A stretch of DNA of 64,000 bases from Aquisediminimonas sp031376385 (GCA_031376385.1 JANMDQ010000029.1:1-64000); one strand, 5' to 3'; positions 1 through 7,892 are shown, counted from the first letter of the stretch. Notes: a model not told the origin generated them from the sequence alone. Program-made: numbers and translations.

Positions 1-66
1 GCTATTCACGCGGTGAATGTGTCTCGACTGGGCTCGACACGAACGGAGAGGGGTGATTGCCTGATA
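1..66. other. intergenic edge, no gene seen
   Basis: No coding region is supported here. It lies just downstream of ccmB, where ccmC often follows in this family, but no ccmC start is visible. Around 20-47 the DNA (TCTCGACTGGGCTCGACACG) resembles the short dispersed repeats of sphingomonads, but the arms are not a clean palindrome. Confidence 0.3.
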
Positions 67-711
67 TCATTCCCGTGCTGACCTAAGCGCGGCCCCGCCT
101 GCAAAAGGGGTGATCGCGCACAGGAACAGCGATGCCGCACCCAGTAGACTCAGCGCACTGCCAGATAGTGGCGCAAGGCTGCCCGCACCAAAGATCAACA
201 ACGGCACTGCGAGTGGGAGCATCAGCAAGCCCGCAAGAGAGCCCGCACGCCTAAGCCCCAATGTCAGGCACGATGCCATCACGCCAAGTGCCGCCAAGCC
301 CGGCGTGCCGACCGCCAAGCCAATCTCCAGCTTTATCAGCGTCGTGCCCTCCAGCCGCAGAAGCCCAGCAGCGGGTATGGCCGCAAACATCAACAGCGGC
401 CCAAAGCTAAGCCAATGGGCGACGAACTTCGCCGCCACAATCAGCTCCTCACTCACCCCGCGCACGGCCAATTGATCAAGCACGCCCGTTTCCGCGTCTG
501 GCGCGATTATCCTGTCCACGGGAAGCAAGGCCGCCAGTAAGGCCGCCACCCATAACACTCCGCCACCAGTGCGAGTGAGCAGCGCCCCGTCCGGCCCGAC
601 CCCGAAAGGGAACAGGATCGCCACCAGCAAAAAGAAGGCCACAGGCAACCACGCCCCGCCGGTTAAAGCCGAACGCAAATCCCGCACGATCAGGGCAGAG
701 ACCAGCTTCAT
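67..711 (-). CDS. ccmB: heme exporter subunit CcmB
   Basis: Predicted integral membrane subunit of the CcmAB heme/ABC system used in cytochrome c maturation, working with CcmC/CcmE at the inner membrane. The 214-residue product is almost wholly hydrophobic with about six membrane segments. It begins MKLVSALIVRDLRSAL and carries a PDAETGVLDQL loop after the second hydrophobic stretch, both typical of CcmB, and its length is normal. The start overlaps the ccmA stop by four bases (ATGA), so the pair is translationally coupled. In the family CcmAB drives release of holo-CcmE. Assignment is by sequence pattern and the ccmA partner. Confidence 0.93.
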   Translation of the reverse strand: MKLVSALIVRDLRSALTGGAWLPVAFFLLVAILFPFGVGPDGALLTRTGGGVLWVAALLAALLPVDRIIAPDAETGVLDQLAVRGVSEELIVAAKFVAHWLSFGPLLMFAAIPAAGLLRLEGTTLIKLEIGLAVGTPGLAALGVMASCLTLGLRRAGSLAGLLMLPLAVPLLIFGAGSLAPLSGSALSLLGAASLFLCAITPFAGGAALRSARE

Positions 712-1298
712 TTTGGCGTCTCAATCGCGACAATGATTGCGCCGGGCAAATCCAGCGGCTGATGCGATGCGGCTATGATAATCCCACCCTTCGCCCGGTG
801 CGCGGCCATGACCATGTTCAACCTGTCAAGCGAGGCTGCATCCAACCCATTGCCCGGTTCATCAAGCAACCATATGTCCGCGCCACTGGCAATCGTCCGC
901 GCCAGAACTGCGCGCTTGCGCTGGCCCGTTGAAAGGATGCGTGCAGGGACTGCGGCCAGATGATCCATCGCGACAGTGGCCAGCGCTTTATCTACATCGC
1001 CGCCGTCCAGCTCTGCCCAAAAATGAAGCGCCTTGCCCAGTGGCAGCCGCGCATCAAGTGCCAATTCCTGATCCGCAAGTGCCACCCGCCCAACCAGCGC
1101 CACTTTGCCCGCGTAAGGATCAAGCAGCCCAGCGATCAGCCGCAACAGGCTGGATTTACCAATACCATTCGGCCCCGTGACGAGCGCCGCGTCCCCAGCG
1201 TTCAAGCTCAGCGATAGCCCCTTGAACAGCATCCGCCCGCCCCGCACACAGGCAAGGTTTGATAGTGCGGCACTGATAGGTTGACCTGACCCCGGCAT
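708..1298 (-). CDS. ccmA: heme exporter ATP-binding protein CcmA
   Basis: Cytosolic ATPase of the CcmAB transporter of cytochrome c biogenesis. In the 196-residue product the Walker A motif GPNGIGKS lies at residues 42-49, the ABC signature LSTGQRKR at 122-129, Walker B IWLLDEP at 142-148 and the switch histidine in ASHQ near 179. The start at 1298 (MPGSGQPIS) gives normal CcmA length. An in-frame extension to 1367 would run into the divergent phhB gene and has no family-like sequence, so it was not used. It is the first gene of a coupled ccmA-ccmB unit and is divergent from phhB, with about 40 bp between the starts. Confidence 0.93.
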   Translation of the reverse strand: MPGSGQPISAALSNLACVRGGRMLFKGLSLSLNAGDAALVTGPNGIGKSSLLRLIAGLLDPYAGKVALVGRVALADQELALDARLPLGKALHFWAELDGGDVDKALATVAMDHLAAVPARILSTGQRKRAVLARTIASGADIWLLDEPGNGLDAASLDRLNMVMAAHRAKGGIIIAASHQPLDLPGAIIVAIETPK

Positions 1299-1338
1299 AT
1301 GGCCGACAGTGGCACAACTGTTTGCGGAGGCAAAGGCC

Positions 1339-1629
1339 ATGATTGAACAACTAGACGATGATGCCAAAGCTGCGGCCTTGGACGCGCTGGATGAATGGGA
1401 TTTTGATGAAGCACGCGATGCGATTACGCGGCATTTTCTGTTTGCAGATTTTTCTGAAGCCTTTGCCTTTATGACGCGGGTGGCGTTGCTGGCAGAGGTT
1501 CAGGATCATCACCCCGAATGGTCAAACGTCTGGAACCGCGTCACGATATTGCTCACCACGCACGATGCCGGTGGGCTGTCCTCCCGCGATGTGTGCATGG
1601 CAGAGGCGATTGACGCGCTGATGGGGTAG
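1339..1629 (+). CDS. phhB: 4a-hydroxytetrahydrobiopterin dehydratase
   Basis: Pterin-4a-carbinolamine dehydratase, which dehydrates the hydroxylated pterin cofactor formed by aromatic amino-acid hydroxylases; members also occur where the pterin role is unclear. The 96-residue product has the family signatures HHPEW (57-61), VWNRV and LLTTHDAGGL (71-80), including the paired active-site histidines. The ATG at 1339 follows a GGAGG at good spacing and gives standard length; an in-frame GTG at 1309 would add ten residues with no family match. No phenylalanine hydroxylase gene is in the window, so its partner is unknown. Confidence 0.9.
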   Translation: MIEQLDDDAKAAALDALDEWDFDEARDAITRHFLFADFSEAFAFMTRVALLAEVQDHHPEWSNVWNRVTILLTTHDAGGLSSRDVCMAEAIDALMG

Positions 1630-1671
1630 GGCGAAGGGGAGGAAAGTTCGCCGGTCTTCGCCGGGGCACTG

Positions 1672-2030
1672 TGAGATGGGGGTTTCTGTTGCTCGGTACC
1701 CCCAAACCGCCGGTTTCTGATTCTGTTACCCGGTTCAGTCCCAACCGTGTTCTTTTGGATAACCTTAGACCGTTAGGCCTTGGGGTTATGCCGCAATCGC
1801 AAGTGCTTCGTTATCGTTTGCACTTATAGGTTTTGAACGGTTTTACGGCTCATTCAGGCCGGGCAAAAATAGCGCTTTTCAAAACACGTCGATCCTGGTT
1901 CGGCCCCGTCAAAGCCCTCGGACAGATCCGGGAATTTTGGTGGAGCCGCCGGGTACTGCCCCCGGGTCCGCTGCTTTTATTACACACTACAGTTTATCAC
2001 CATAGTCGGGCGAACCCGACAGAACCCATA
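1672..2030 (-). ncRNA. ssrA: two-piece (split) tmRNA, alphaproteobacterial type
   Basis: Transfer-messenger RNA for ribosome rescue, read on the minus strand. The tag frame runs from 1821 to 1786 and reads Ala-Asn-Asp-Asn-Glu-Ala-Leu-Ala-Ile-Ala-Ala then TAA, a classic degradation tag. The gene is circularly permuted. The acceptor piece comes first and ends CGGCTCCACCA with its CCA at 1938. A short intervening loop follows, and the coding piece starts GGGGCCGAACC at 1907. GGGGCCG and CGGCTCC pair as the acceptor stem with one G-U. A T-arm-like hairpin (CCGGG, seven-base loop, CCCGG) precedes the acceptor strand. The 3' part ends in a TGGGGGT/ACCCCCA stem near 1677. The outer 5' and 3' ends are estimates. 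SmpB, its protein partner, is at 53.7 kb. Confidence 0.93.
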
Positions 2031-2088
2031 TAGGCCGATATTGATGAATGTTAAGTGTCCAACTTTTCAAGCCTTTGGTCGCTTGTTT

Positions 2089-2116
2089 TAATCCCCCCCA
2101 CTGACTAGGGGGATTA
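2089..2116 (+). promoter_or_regulatory. inverted repeat covering the Shine-Dalgarno site of the Rrf2 gene
   Basis: Perfect 9-bp arms TAATCCCCC (2089-2097) and GGGGGATTA (2108-2116) are separated by 10 bp and end three bases before the ATG at 2120. The right arm contains the only good Shine-Dalgarno (AGGGGG). It could be the regulator's own operator, an RNA hairpin hiding the ribosome site, or both. The pairing is seen directly; the function is inferred. Confidence 0.5.
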
Positions 2117-2119
2117 GCC

Positions 2120-2554
2120 ATGTTGACTCAGCGTTCGCGTTACGGGCTTCGGGCCATGATCTTGCTTGCCAAAGAAAGCAAAGGGCAGCCTCCTGTGCCG
2201 ATGAGCTACATCGCGCGTGAAGCCAGTGTGCCGCGCAAATTTCTGGAGATTATTCTGGCGGAATTGAAGGGCGCAGGCCTGGTCGTCAGCACGCGGGGGA
2301 AACAAGGTGGATTTCACCTTGCGCGACCATCGCATCTGATTTCGTTCGGGGATATCATCCGCGTCATCGAAGGCCCGTTGGCTCTGGTCCCCTGCGTCAG
2401 CCGCACCGCTTACAAGCCGTGCGCCGATTGCAAATCTGAGGCTGATTGCGAAATTCGCCGTGCGATGATGATCGTGCGCGATGACACTGCGCGGATCCTT
2501 GATGGCACCAGCCTGGCCGATGCGGTCGCCGAAGAATTGGTTGCGGCAGAATAG
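2120..2554 (+). CDS. Rrf2-family transcriptional regulator
   Basis: A 144-residue Rrf2-type DNA-binding protein. The N-terminal winged helix-turn-helix carries family patterns: RYGLRAMILLA at the start, IAREASVPRKFLEIIL near 31-46 and the wing TRGKQGGFHLARP near 58-70. Four cysteines (residues 92, 101, 104 and 110) lie in the region where IscR, NsrR and RirA bind an Fe-S cluster, so a redox-, NO- or iron-sensing cofactor is plausible. The arrangement CX8CX2CX5C does not settle which subgroup it is. The ATG follows AGGGGG. It is alone on its strand and faces mscL across a palindromic repeat, so its targets are not shown by context. Confidence 0.85.
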   Translation: MLTQRSRYGLRAMILLAKESKGQPPVPMSYIAREASVPRKFLEIILAELKGAGLVVSTRGKQGGFHLARPSHLISFGDIIRVIEGPLALVPCVSRTAYKPCADCKSEADCEIRRAMMIVRDDTARILDGTSLADAVAEELVAAE

Positions 2555-2585
2555 GGCTGGGATTGTTGGAGGCAGTTCGGCAAGA

Positions 2586-2659
2586 CCCTTCGTCAAGCTC
2601 AGGGTGAGCGGTAGAGGGGATATAGTCCCTTTTCCGCTCAGGCTGAGCTTGACGAAGCC
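2586..2659. repeat. paired palindromic repeat, family 1 (CTTCGTCAAGCTCAGG)
   Basis: Two inverted arms (CCCTTCGTCAAGCTCAGG at about 2586, and GCTGAGCTTGACGAAG near 2642) lie between the convergent Rrf2 and mscL genes. They can form a long hairpin and probably act as a bidirectional terminator. The same family recurs near 5.35, 19.83, 21.70, 29.75, 42.30 and 45.44 kb. Confidence 0.8.
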
Positions 2660-2668
2660 TAGATTGAT

Positions 2669-3076
2669 TTACCTCTTCAAACTATCGCGAATCTCAGTGA
2701 GCAGATCCACTTCGCTTGGTCCTGCTGCTGCCGGTGGCATGACCTTGTTGGCCTGACGCACAATCAGGAATACGATGAAGGCCATGATCACGAAATTGAT
2801 GATCGCGGTCAGCAGGCTTCCCCAGCCGAGGAACGCGACACCGGCTTCTTTGACCTTCGCCAATGTCGACACGTCTTTGCCAGCCGCATCACCCAACAAT
2901 ATGAACTTGTTGGAAAAATCCATGCCGCCGGTCACAGCGCCGATGATCGGCATGATGATGTCGTCGGTCAGCGAGGATACGATTTTTCCGAAACCGCCGC
3001 CGATGATCACACCAACAGCAAGGCCCAGCACATTGCCCTGATTCAAAAAGGCCTTAAATTCTCCACTCATACTCAT
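2669..3076 (-). CDS. mscL: large-conductance mechanosensitive channel
   Basis: Pentameric inner-membrane channel that opens on membrane tension and releases solutes during osmotic downshock. The 135-residue product starts MSMSGEFKAFLNQGNVLGLA. TM1 contains VGVIIGGGFGKIVSSL, the periplasmic loop follows, TM2 is LTAIINFVIMAFIVFLIV, and the C-terminus has the helical EIRDSL segment. Length is normal for the family. The ATG at 3076 follows GGGAGAG at good spacing; an in-frame extension to 3136 adds a non-conserved tail. It stands alone and converges on the Rrf2 gene. Confidence 0.95.
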   Translation of the reverse strand: MSMSGEFKAFLNQGNVLGLAVGVIIGGGFGKIVSSLTDDIIMPIIGAVTGGMDFSNKFILLGDAAGKDVSTLAKVKEAGVAFLGWGSLLTAIINFVIMAFIVFLIVRQANKVMPPAAAGPSEVDLLTEIRDSLKR

Positions 3077-3199
3077 GCTTACTCTCCCATTTATCGTTAA
3101 GCGCAGCGAAACTGACAGATTTCGCGCAGAGTGCAAGGTTATTGCGCTCCTCCTCCATCGCCCCTACATTTCGTGTGAAACCAAGAGAGAGGTCTATTC

Positions 3200-3796
3200 A
3201 TGTCGACATTCCGTAGCCGCGCCCTGATCGCCATTGCCCCCATCGCTCTGATGTCGCTCAGCGGATGCGGCGTGAATAGCGTGCCAACGGCTGAGGAAGA
3301 GGCAAAAGCGAAATGGGCCAATGTGCAGGCAGATTATCAACGCCGCGCAGATTTGATCCCCAATCTGGTGGAAACCGTCAAAGGATTTGCCAAGCAAGAA
3401 CAAGGGACGTTGACCGCCGTTGTCGAGGCGCGGGCCAAAGCAAGTTCAATTCAAGTGAACGCTGGCGATCTGTCTGATCCGGCCAAGGTCGCGGCATTCC
3501 AGCAGGCGCAGGGCAATCTGTCGCAGTCGCTTGGCCGCCTGCTCGCCACAGTGGAGGCTTATCCTGATCTCAAATCAAACCAGAATTTCCTCGCCCTGCA
3601 ATCGCAGCTTGAAGGAACGGAGAACCGGATCAACATTTCGATCAAGGATTATAACGGCGCAGTGCAAAGCTATAATACCACAATCCGCACCTTCCCGGAC
3701 GCGATTGGCGCGAAGATTTTCTACGGCTCCAAACCGATGACAACATTTCAGGCAACAGCGCCCAATGCCGACCGCGCACCAGCGGTGAAATTCTGA
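3200..3796 (+). CDS. LemA-family lipoprotein
   Basis: A 198-residue LemA-type protein. An N-terminal hydrophobic segment ends in the lipobox LSGC with the lipidated cysteine at 23, so it is probably anchored in a membrane facing the periplasm. The helical LemA domain follows, with the recognisable block YQRRADLIPNLVETVKGFA at about 46-64 and NRINISIKDYNGAVQSYN towards the C-terminus. The biochemical role of LemA proteins is poorly defined. They commonly sit next to TPM-domain genes, as here, where two TPM genes follow at 15 bp and by overlap, suggesting one envelope-related unit. Confidence 0.88.
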   Translation: MSTFRSRALIAIAPIALMSLSGCGVNSVPTAEEEAKAKWANVQADYQRRADLIPNLVETVKGFAKQEQGTLTAVVEARAKASSIQVNAGDLSDPAKVAAFQQAQGNLSQSLGRLLATVEAYPDLKSNQNFLALQSQLEGTENRINISIKDYNGAVQSYNTTIRTFPDAIGAKIFYGSKPMTTFQATAPNADRAPAVKF

Positions 3797-3811
3797 GGTT
3801 AAGGACATATA

Positions 3812-4663
3812 GTGCCAACAGCCCGTCATTCCCGTCTAGGCGGGCGCGTTCAAGAGCGTGACAGGGTTTGGGTTTGGGTTTTCGCGGCGATCCTGTTCAT
3901 TTTCGCCGCGCCCGCCACTGCCCAAACCTTCCCCGCTCTCACTGGCCGGGTGGTTGACGCCGCCAACATCATCCCGCCTGCGGACGAAGCAGCGCTTGAC
4001 GCCAAACTTGCCGCGCTGGAAATCAACAGCACGCGGCAATTGGTGATTGCGACGATCCCCAGCCTCGAAGGCTATCCGATTGATGATTACGGATACCGGC
4101 TTGGCCGCAGCTGGGGCATCGGGCAGGCGAAGGATAAGAACGGCATCCTCCTTATTCTGGCACCCAATGAACCGGCAGGCAGCCGGGGGCCACGGATCGA
4201 AGTGGGATACGGTCTGGAACCGATTATGACCGATGCTCTCTCGCGGATCATCATCAGCACGCAAATGATGCCGCTGCTGCGGTCAGGCAATGTGCCGGGT
4301 GCCGTCAATGCAGGGGCAGACGCGATCATCCAGCAGTTGACCCTTCCGCCGGAAGAAGCGGCAAAAATTGCCAAAGCGGCATCGGTGCAAAAACGCGATC
4401 GAGGCGGGAGCGACTTTAGCTCGGTTATTTTCTGGCTGTTCATTTTCTTCTTTTTCATTTTGCCTATTATCAGACCGATCCTGTTTGGCCGAGGTAAGCG
4501 CGGGCGGCGGCATGGTTCCGCACCTGTCATCATCTGGGGTGGCGGCAGTGATTGGGGCGGTGGCGGATCATCCTGGGGTGGAGGCGGCGGCTTCGGTGGT
4601 GGCGGTGGATTTTCCGGCGGCGGCGGGTCGTTTGGCGGCGGCGGCGCATCGGGGGATTGGTGA
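3812..4663 (+). CDS. TPM-domain secreted membrane protein
   Basis: A 283-residue protein of the TPM (YgcG/DUF477) family. After a signal segment ending near AAPATAQ it has a TPM domain (about residues 43-170, with GRVVDAANIIP and GYGLEPIMTDALSRIII). One membrane helix lies near 200-218 (FWLFIFFFFILPII), followed by a tail of glycine and tryptophan repeats to the end. The start is a GTG at 3812 behind an AAGGA. The first codons lie in a CATTCCCGTCTAGGCGGG-like palindrome, so the N-terminus may be repeat-derived. It follows LemA and overlaps the next TPM gene by one base. Function is unknown beyond probable envelope association. Confidence 0.85.
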   Translation: MPTARHSRLGGRVQERDRVWVWVFAAILFIFAAPATAQTFPALTGRVVDAANIIPPADEAALDAKLAALEINSTRQLVIATIPSLEGYPIDDYGYRLGRSWGIGQAKDKNGILLILAPNEPAGSRGPRIEVGYGLEPIMTDALSRIIISTQMMPLLRSGNVPGAVNAGADAIIQQLTLPPEEAAKIAKAASVQKRDRGGSDFSSVIFWLFIFFFFILPIIRPILFGRGKRGRRHGSAPVIIWGGGSDWGGGGSSWGGGGGFGGGGGFSGGGGSFGGGGASGDW

Positions 4664-5346
4664 TGGCACAAAATTCAACCCTATCGGCGCAAGACCATGT
4701 GCGGGTGAGCGAAGCGGTCCATCAGGCCGAAGCAAACACATCAGGCGAAATCGTCACGATCATTGCCGATCATTCGGATCGCTATCTGGATGTTGCGCTA
4801 TGGTGGTCTGCCGTTGCAACGATGCTCGCCCTCACGATCATCGCCCTTTTTCCGGCTTTCCACGGTCATTTGATCGGCTTCTTCAGCAATGGCTGGGTGA
4901 CGGAGGTGAGTTTTGCTGACGGCCTGCGTTTCGCCCTTGCCGTCGCCGTGCTGACCTTTACGCTGGTACGGCTGGCCTTTCAGTGGGTTCCACTTCGGGT
5001 CGCGCTCACCCCGGGCATCGTGAAGGCCCGGCGAGTGAGACGGCGCGCGATCCGCTATTTCAAGGCAGGTGCTGAACGCCGAACGGCGGGCCGCACGGGT
5101 ATATTGATCTATTTGTCGCTCACTGAGCGCCGCGCCGAAATTGTTGCCGATGAGGCGATCCATGCCATGGTTCCTGATGAAAAATGGGGGGACGCGATGG
5201 TTGATATGATTGTCCCTGTCCGCGAAGGCCGCGTTGCCGACGGCATGATTGCGGCGATCCATGATGTCGGCGCGATCCTGAGCGCCCATTTCCCTCGGGC
5301 CGACGATGACCGCAATGAACTGCCGGATCGGCTGATTGAGTTATGA
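4663..5346 (+). CDS. second TPM-domain membrane protein
   Basis: A 227-residue TPM-type protein without the glycine tail. It starts MAQNSTLSAQDHVRVSEAV, has two to three membrane segments in the first half (about 45-65 and 80-110), then the conserved TGILIYLSLTERRAEIVADEAI block and a C-terminal region. The start is fixed by TGATG overlap with the upstream TPM gene; an in-frame upstream start at 4552 would translate the glycine-repeat DNA in another frame into an Arg/Trp-rich tail and is rejected. Its stop overlaps the NUDIX start (ATGA), so the four genes from lemA form one likely operon. Confidence 0.85.
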   Translation: MAQNSTLSAQDHVRVSEAVHQAEANTSGEIVTIIADHSDRYLDVALWWSAVATMLALTIIALFPAFHGHLIGFFSNGWVTEVSFADGLRFALAVAVLTFTLVRLAFQWVPLRVALTPGIVKARRVRRRAIRYFKAGAERRTAGRTGILIYLSLTERRAEIVADEAIHAMVPDEKWGDAMVDMIVPVREGRVADGMIAAIHDVGAILSAHFPRADDDRNELPDRLIEL

Positions 5347-5903
5347 GCGTCCTTCGACAGGCTCAGGATGAACGGGTTCAGGATGAGCGTGAGGAGATCG
5401 TCTGGCAGGGGCGGTTCATCACCACAAAGACCAAAGGCAAATGGGAATATGTATCCCGCGCGCGGGGCATCAAGGCCGCGGTGATCCTTGCAATTGATGA
5501 TGGGCACGTCTTGCTTGTGGAGCAGTTCCGCGTCCCACTGGGCCGTAACTGCCTGGAACTGCCCGCGGGCTTGATTGGCGATGAAGAGGCCGACGAAGCC
5601 GTCGAAATTGCCGCCGCGCGGGAATTGGAAGAGGAATGCGGCTATCGACCCGGTGGGGTTGAAGTGGTGGGCGAGTTTTATTCCTCCCCCGGCATGGTGA
5701 GCGAAAGCTTCTTCTTCGTCCGCGCTCACGATCTGATGAAGGTCAGCGAAGGCGGCGGTGTGGAGGGCGAAAATATCACCGTCCACCGTGTGGCTTTGTC
5801 TGATGTCGCAGCCTTCACCGATAAGAAGCGCAATGAAGGCTGTGCCATCGACGCGAAACTTTTAATGCTGATCAATCCGCTCGACATGGACTTGGCAAGA
5901 TAG
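5343..5903 (+). CDS. NUDIX hydrolase, ADP-ribose pyrophosphatase-like
   Basis: A 186-residue NUDIX protein that probably cleaves a nucleoside-diphosphate sugar such as ADP-ribose. The Nudix box is complete: G79, five residues, E85, seven residues, then RELEEECG at 93-100 with the metal-binding glutamates. Upstream it has VEQFRVPLGRNCLELPAG, typical of ADP-ribose pyrophosphatases. The start overlaps the preceding stop (ATGA). Residues 4-15 (LRQAQDERVQDE) are encoded by a half copy of palindromic repeat family 1, so the extreme N-terminus seems to come from a repeat inserted right after the start codon. Substrate is inferred from family only. Confidence 0.88.
   Translation: MSVLRQAQDERVQDEREEIVWQGRFITTKTKGKWEYVSRARGIKAAVILAIDDGHVLLVEQFRVPLGRNCLELPAGLIGDEEADEAVEIAAARELEEECGYRPGGVEVVGEFYSSPGMVSESFFFVRAHDLMKVSEGGGVEGENITVHRVALSDVAAFTDKKRNEGCAIDAKLLMLINPLDMDLAR
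5347..5390. repeat. half copy of palindromic repeat family 1 inside a coding start
   Basis: TCCTTCGACAGGCTCAGGAT followed by a second GTTCAGGATGAGCG lies directly after the NUDIX ATG and is read in frame. It is a single arm plus a partial tandem, without the inverted partner seen at other copies. Confidence 0.75.
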
Positions 5904-6172
5904 GGTGTTACCTACGACGACGTCACGTCCCCCTTTCTCCGCGTAGAAGAGAGTGCCCGAACAGCGGGGCAGGGGGCGCAAGCCTCGCTATCAACTAGCT
6001 TCGCGCCACCCGACAGATGTGGTTCAGCTGTCCGGTGTAAGTGGCTGGTATGTTGGGGGAAGCTGACTGTCGGGTTTTAGATCGAACTACCGATAAGCTG
6101 CCTCTGGATGACTTGACGGCCAACTCTGCAAGACCGGAGGTTGAATTTCATTCCATACATGCCAAAAGGCAG

Positions 6173-7159
6173 ATGATGGAAGTCGAGACTAAAATACGAG
6201 CAATGGTTTCCGCTGACTCGGTCGGCCTCTCTGATTGTATCCGGCGTTGCTATGGCAGCGCTTACGCTAATCGATTGATGTATGAACCGACAGTTTTAGC
6301 CGAGCAACTGAGTTCGCGAGCTTATCGGGGCGTGGTCGCCGTTCGTGGGACCGATATTGTCGGCCATATCGGCTACAATTTTCCGACCCCTTCTGCGACT
6401 GTCGTTGAGGCGGGTACTACAGTAGTCGATCCGGCATACCGGGGGGCGGGTTTGCTCGGTCGACTCGCACAGGCTTTGCGGGACGATATCATTGCGGATC
6501 GTGCGGTTGGGTTCCTTCATTATCCGACCACTGCCCACACGGTGATGCAAAAAGCTTCCTTGAGATCCGGTGGCCGGGAAACTGGCATCATGTTGGCCTA
6601 TTTGCCGCCAGAGGCTCGTGACCTCGCAATCGGGGGAAGCGGGGAGGACCGCCTCGCCGTCACTGTTGTTTACCAGCCTTTGTCAGAAGCCCCGGCGCAA
6701 GCTTTCTACTTACCCGATCTCTATGGTGGCCTCATCACGGACTTCGCCAAACACCTCCAACTTTGTCGAACGTCGGCAGGTGGTCACTCCAATCCGACTG
6801 GTGCAACTAGACTTCGGCAAGTCACTGACCAGCACAGCCGACGTGATCGCTTTATGGTAGACCGGATTGGTGATGACTTTAGCGAGCGCATCACTTTGGC
6901 AATCGAAGGCTCGGATGCAGGAGTGAGTCATGTCGATCTCAGCATGGACCAACCAGAGGTGCATCACGCCGTTGAGCAGTTGCGAAAATTGGGGTTCGCG
7001 TTCTGCGCGTGGTTGCCCGGGTGGAACGAAAGCGATGTGCTTCGCCTCCAATTTCTCAAGGGACTAACCACTGGCGAGCTTTACCCAAACCTTCACTCAC
7101 CGGTCGCCGGTCAATTGGCCGCTCTTATCCGAAGCGAGCTGCAAGATTCTGTCAGCTGA
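6173..7159 (+). CDS. GNAT-fold acetyltransferase with an extra C-terminal domain
   Basis: The N-terminal half has GNAT features: a YRGVVAVRGTDIVGHIGY beta strand, then VVDPAYRGAGLLGRLAQAL, the acetyl-CoA loop (R-G-A-G-L). The second half is not the GNAT core. Its VDLSMDQPEVHHAVEQLRKLGF and FCAWLPGWNESDVLRLQ resemble the C-terminal part of GNAT proteins found with RsbW-like anti-sigma factors, but no kinase domain is present here. The substrate is unknown. An open frame extends up to a GTG at 6041; the paired ATGs at 6173 and 6176 behind AAAAGG give a start closer to the domain, so the start is uncertain. It stands alone next to repeat-rich non-coding DNA. Confidence 0.7.
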   Translation: MMEVETKIRAMVSADSVGLSDCIRRCYGSAYANRLMYEPTVLAEQLSSRAYRGVVAVRGTDIVGHIGYNFPTPSATVVEAGTTVVDPAYRGAGLLGRLAQALRDDIIADRAVGFLHYPTTAHTVMQKASLRSGGRETGIMLAYLPPEARDLAIGGSGEDRLAVTVVYQPLSEAPAQAFYLPDLYGGLITDFAKHLQLCRTSAGGHSNPTGATRLRQVTDQHSRRDRFMVDRIGDDFSERITLAIEGSDAGVSHVDLSMDQPEVHHAVEQLRKLGFAFCAWLPGWNESDVLRLQFLKGLTTGELYPNLHSPVAGQLAALIRSELQDSVS

Positions 7160-7282
7160 CGTGCGGAAGGGTCGCTAGCTCGCCCTGACGACGCCATTCA
7201 CACTGACCTAACTTGGGCACGAAAGACTGTTTTCAGGATAGGGCAACAGATTAACGAACGTCCGAAAACTTGTCGCAAGCCG

Positions 7283-7750
7283 TCAATTTACGGTGACGTA
7301 GCGTCCTGATCGAGCGCATTTGCGCTCAACCATCGCTACCCACGGGCGGCTGGTGAGGTAGGTGCTTGTGCCGATAGCCTCGTCTGTCGCGACAACATCA
7401 CGGCTCAAGCTCAGTATGCGGTTCGAGCGGTTGAGATCATCATCACCGCCGCCCCACCACAAAATCAATTTGTCGCCTCCGCGCCAAACTACACAGGCCG
7501 TTTCGTTCTGCTGGCCAACGACACTTTGACCAACGACACAGGCACGCGTGCGACGATGCGGGCTTTCTTGCCTAAGATATCGCCCAACGACAGCATTATA
7601 ATTGGAGAAGTAACGACTGCCCCGAAGCTCAAATGTTGTAAAATCATAAGGGCCTTTGGCACTAACGGACGACTGTCCCGACATCGCGATCAAAACTGCG
7701 AATGCGGCTAAGGCATATTTTGGATCAAGTGACGTTGTTTTTACACCCAC
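7283..7750 (-). CDS. secreted hypothetical protein
   Basis: Not recognised. The 155-residue product starts from GTG at 7750 behind a good AAGGGAG. It has a probable signal peptide (hydrophobic ALAAFAVLIAM then SSVSA, cleavage near residue 31). The rest is rich in Arg, Gly and Trp with three cysteines (VGQ flanked, ETACVVW, ERKCARSG), compatible with a small disulfide-containing periplasmic protein. The motif WRGGDKLILWWGGGDDDLN is distinctive. It faces the GNAT gene tail to tail. The signal peptide and ribosome site support a real gene; no function can be given. Confidence 0.55.
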   Translation of the reverse strand: MGVKTTSLDPKYALAAFAVLIAMSGQSSVSAKGPYDFTTFELRGSRYFSNYNAVVGRYLRQESPHRRTRACVVGQSVVGQQNETACVVWRGGDKLILWWGGGDDDLNRSNRILSLSRDVVATDEAIGTSTYLTSRPWVAMVERKCARSGRYVTVN

Positions 7751-7892
7751 AACAAACTCCCTTCAAAAACCTGGTGACACAATTCTCATCAGATGTCTGG
7801 TTTTGAGTATTGCATTTCTAACGACGGATCTTTTCTACCAACGACTCTTTGAAATCTGAGCGAAAGCGGAAATATCAACTCCTGTTCCAAGC

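Noticed and set aside
4552..4662. Upstream extension of the second TPM gene
   Set aside because: It would translate the glycine-repeat DNA in another frame into an Arg/Trp-rich tail; the TGATG overlap start is better.
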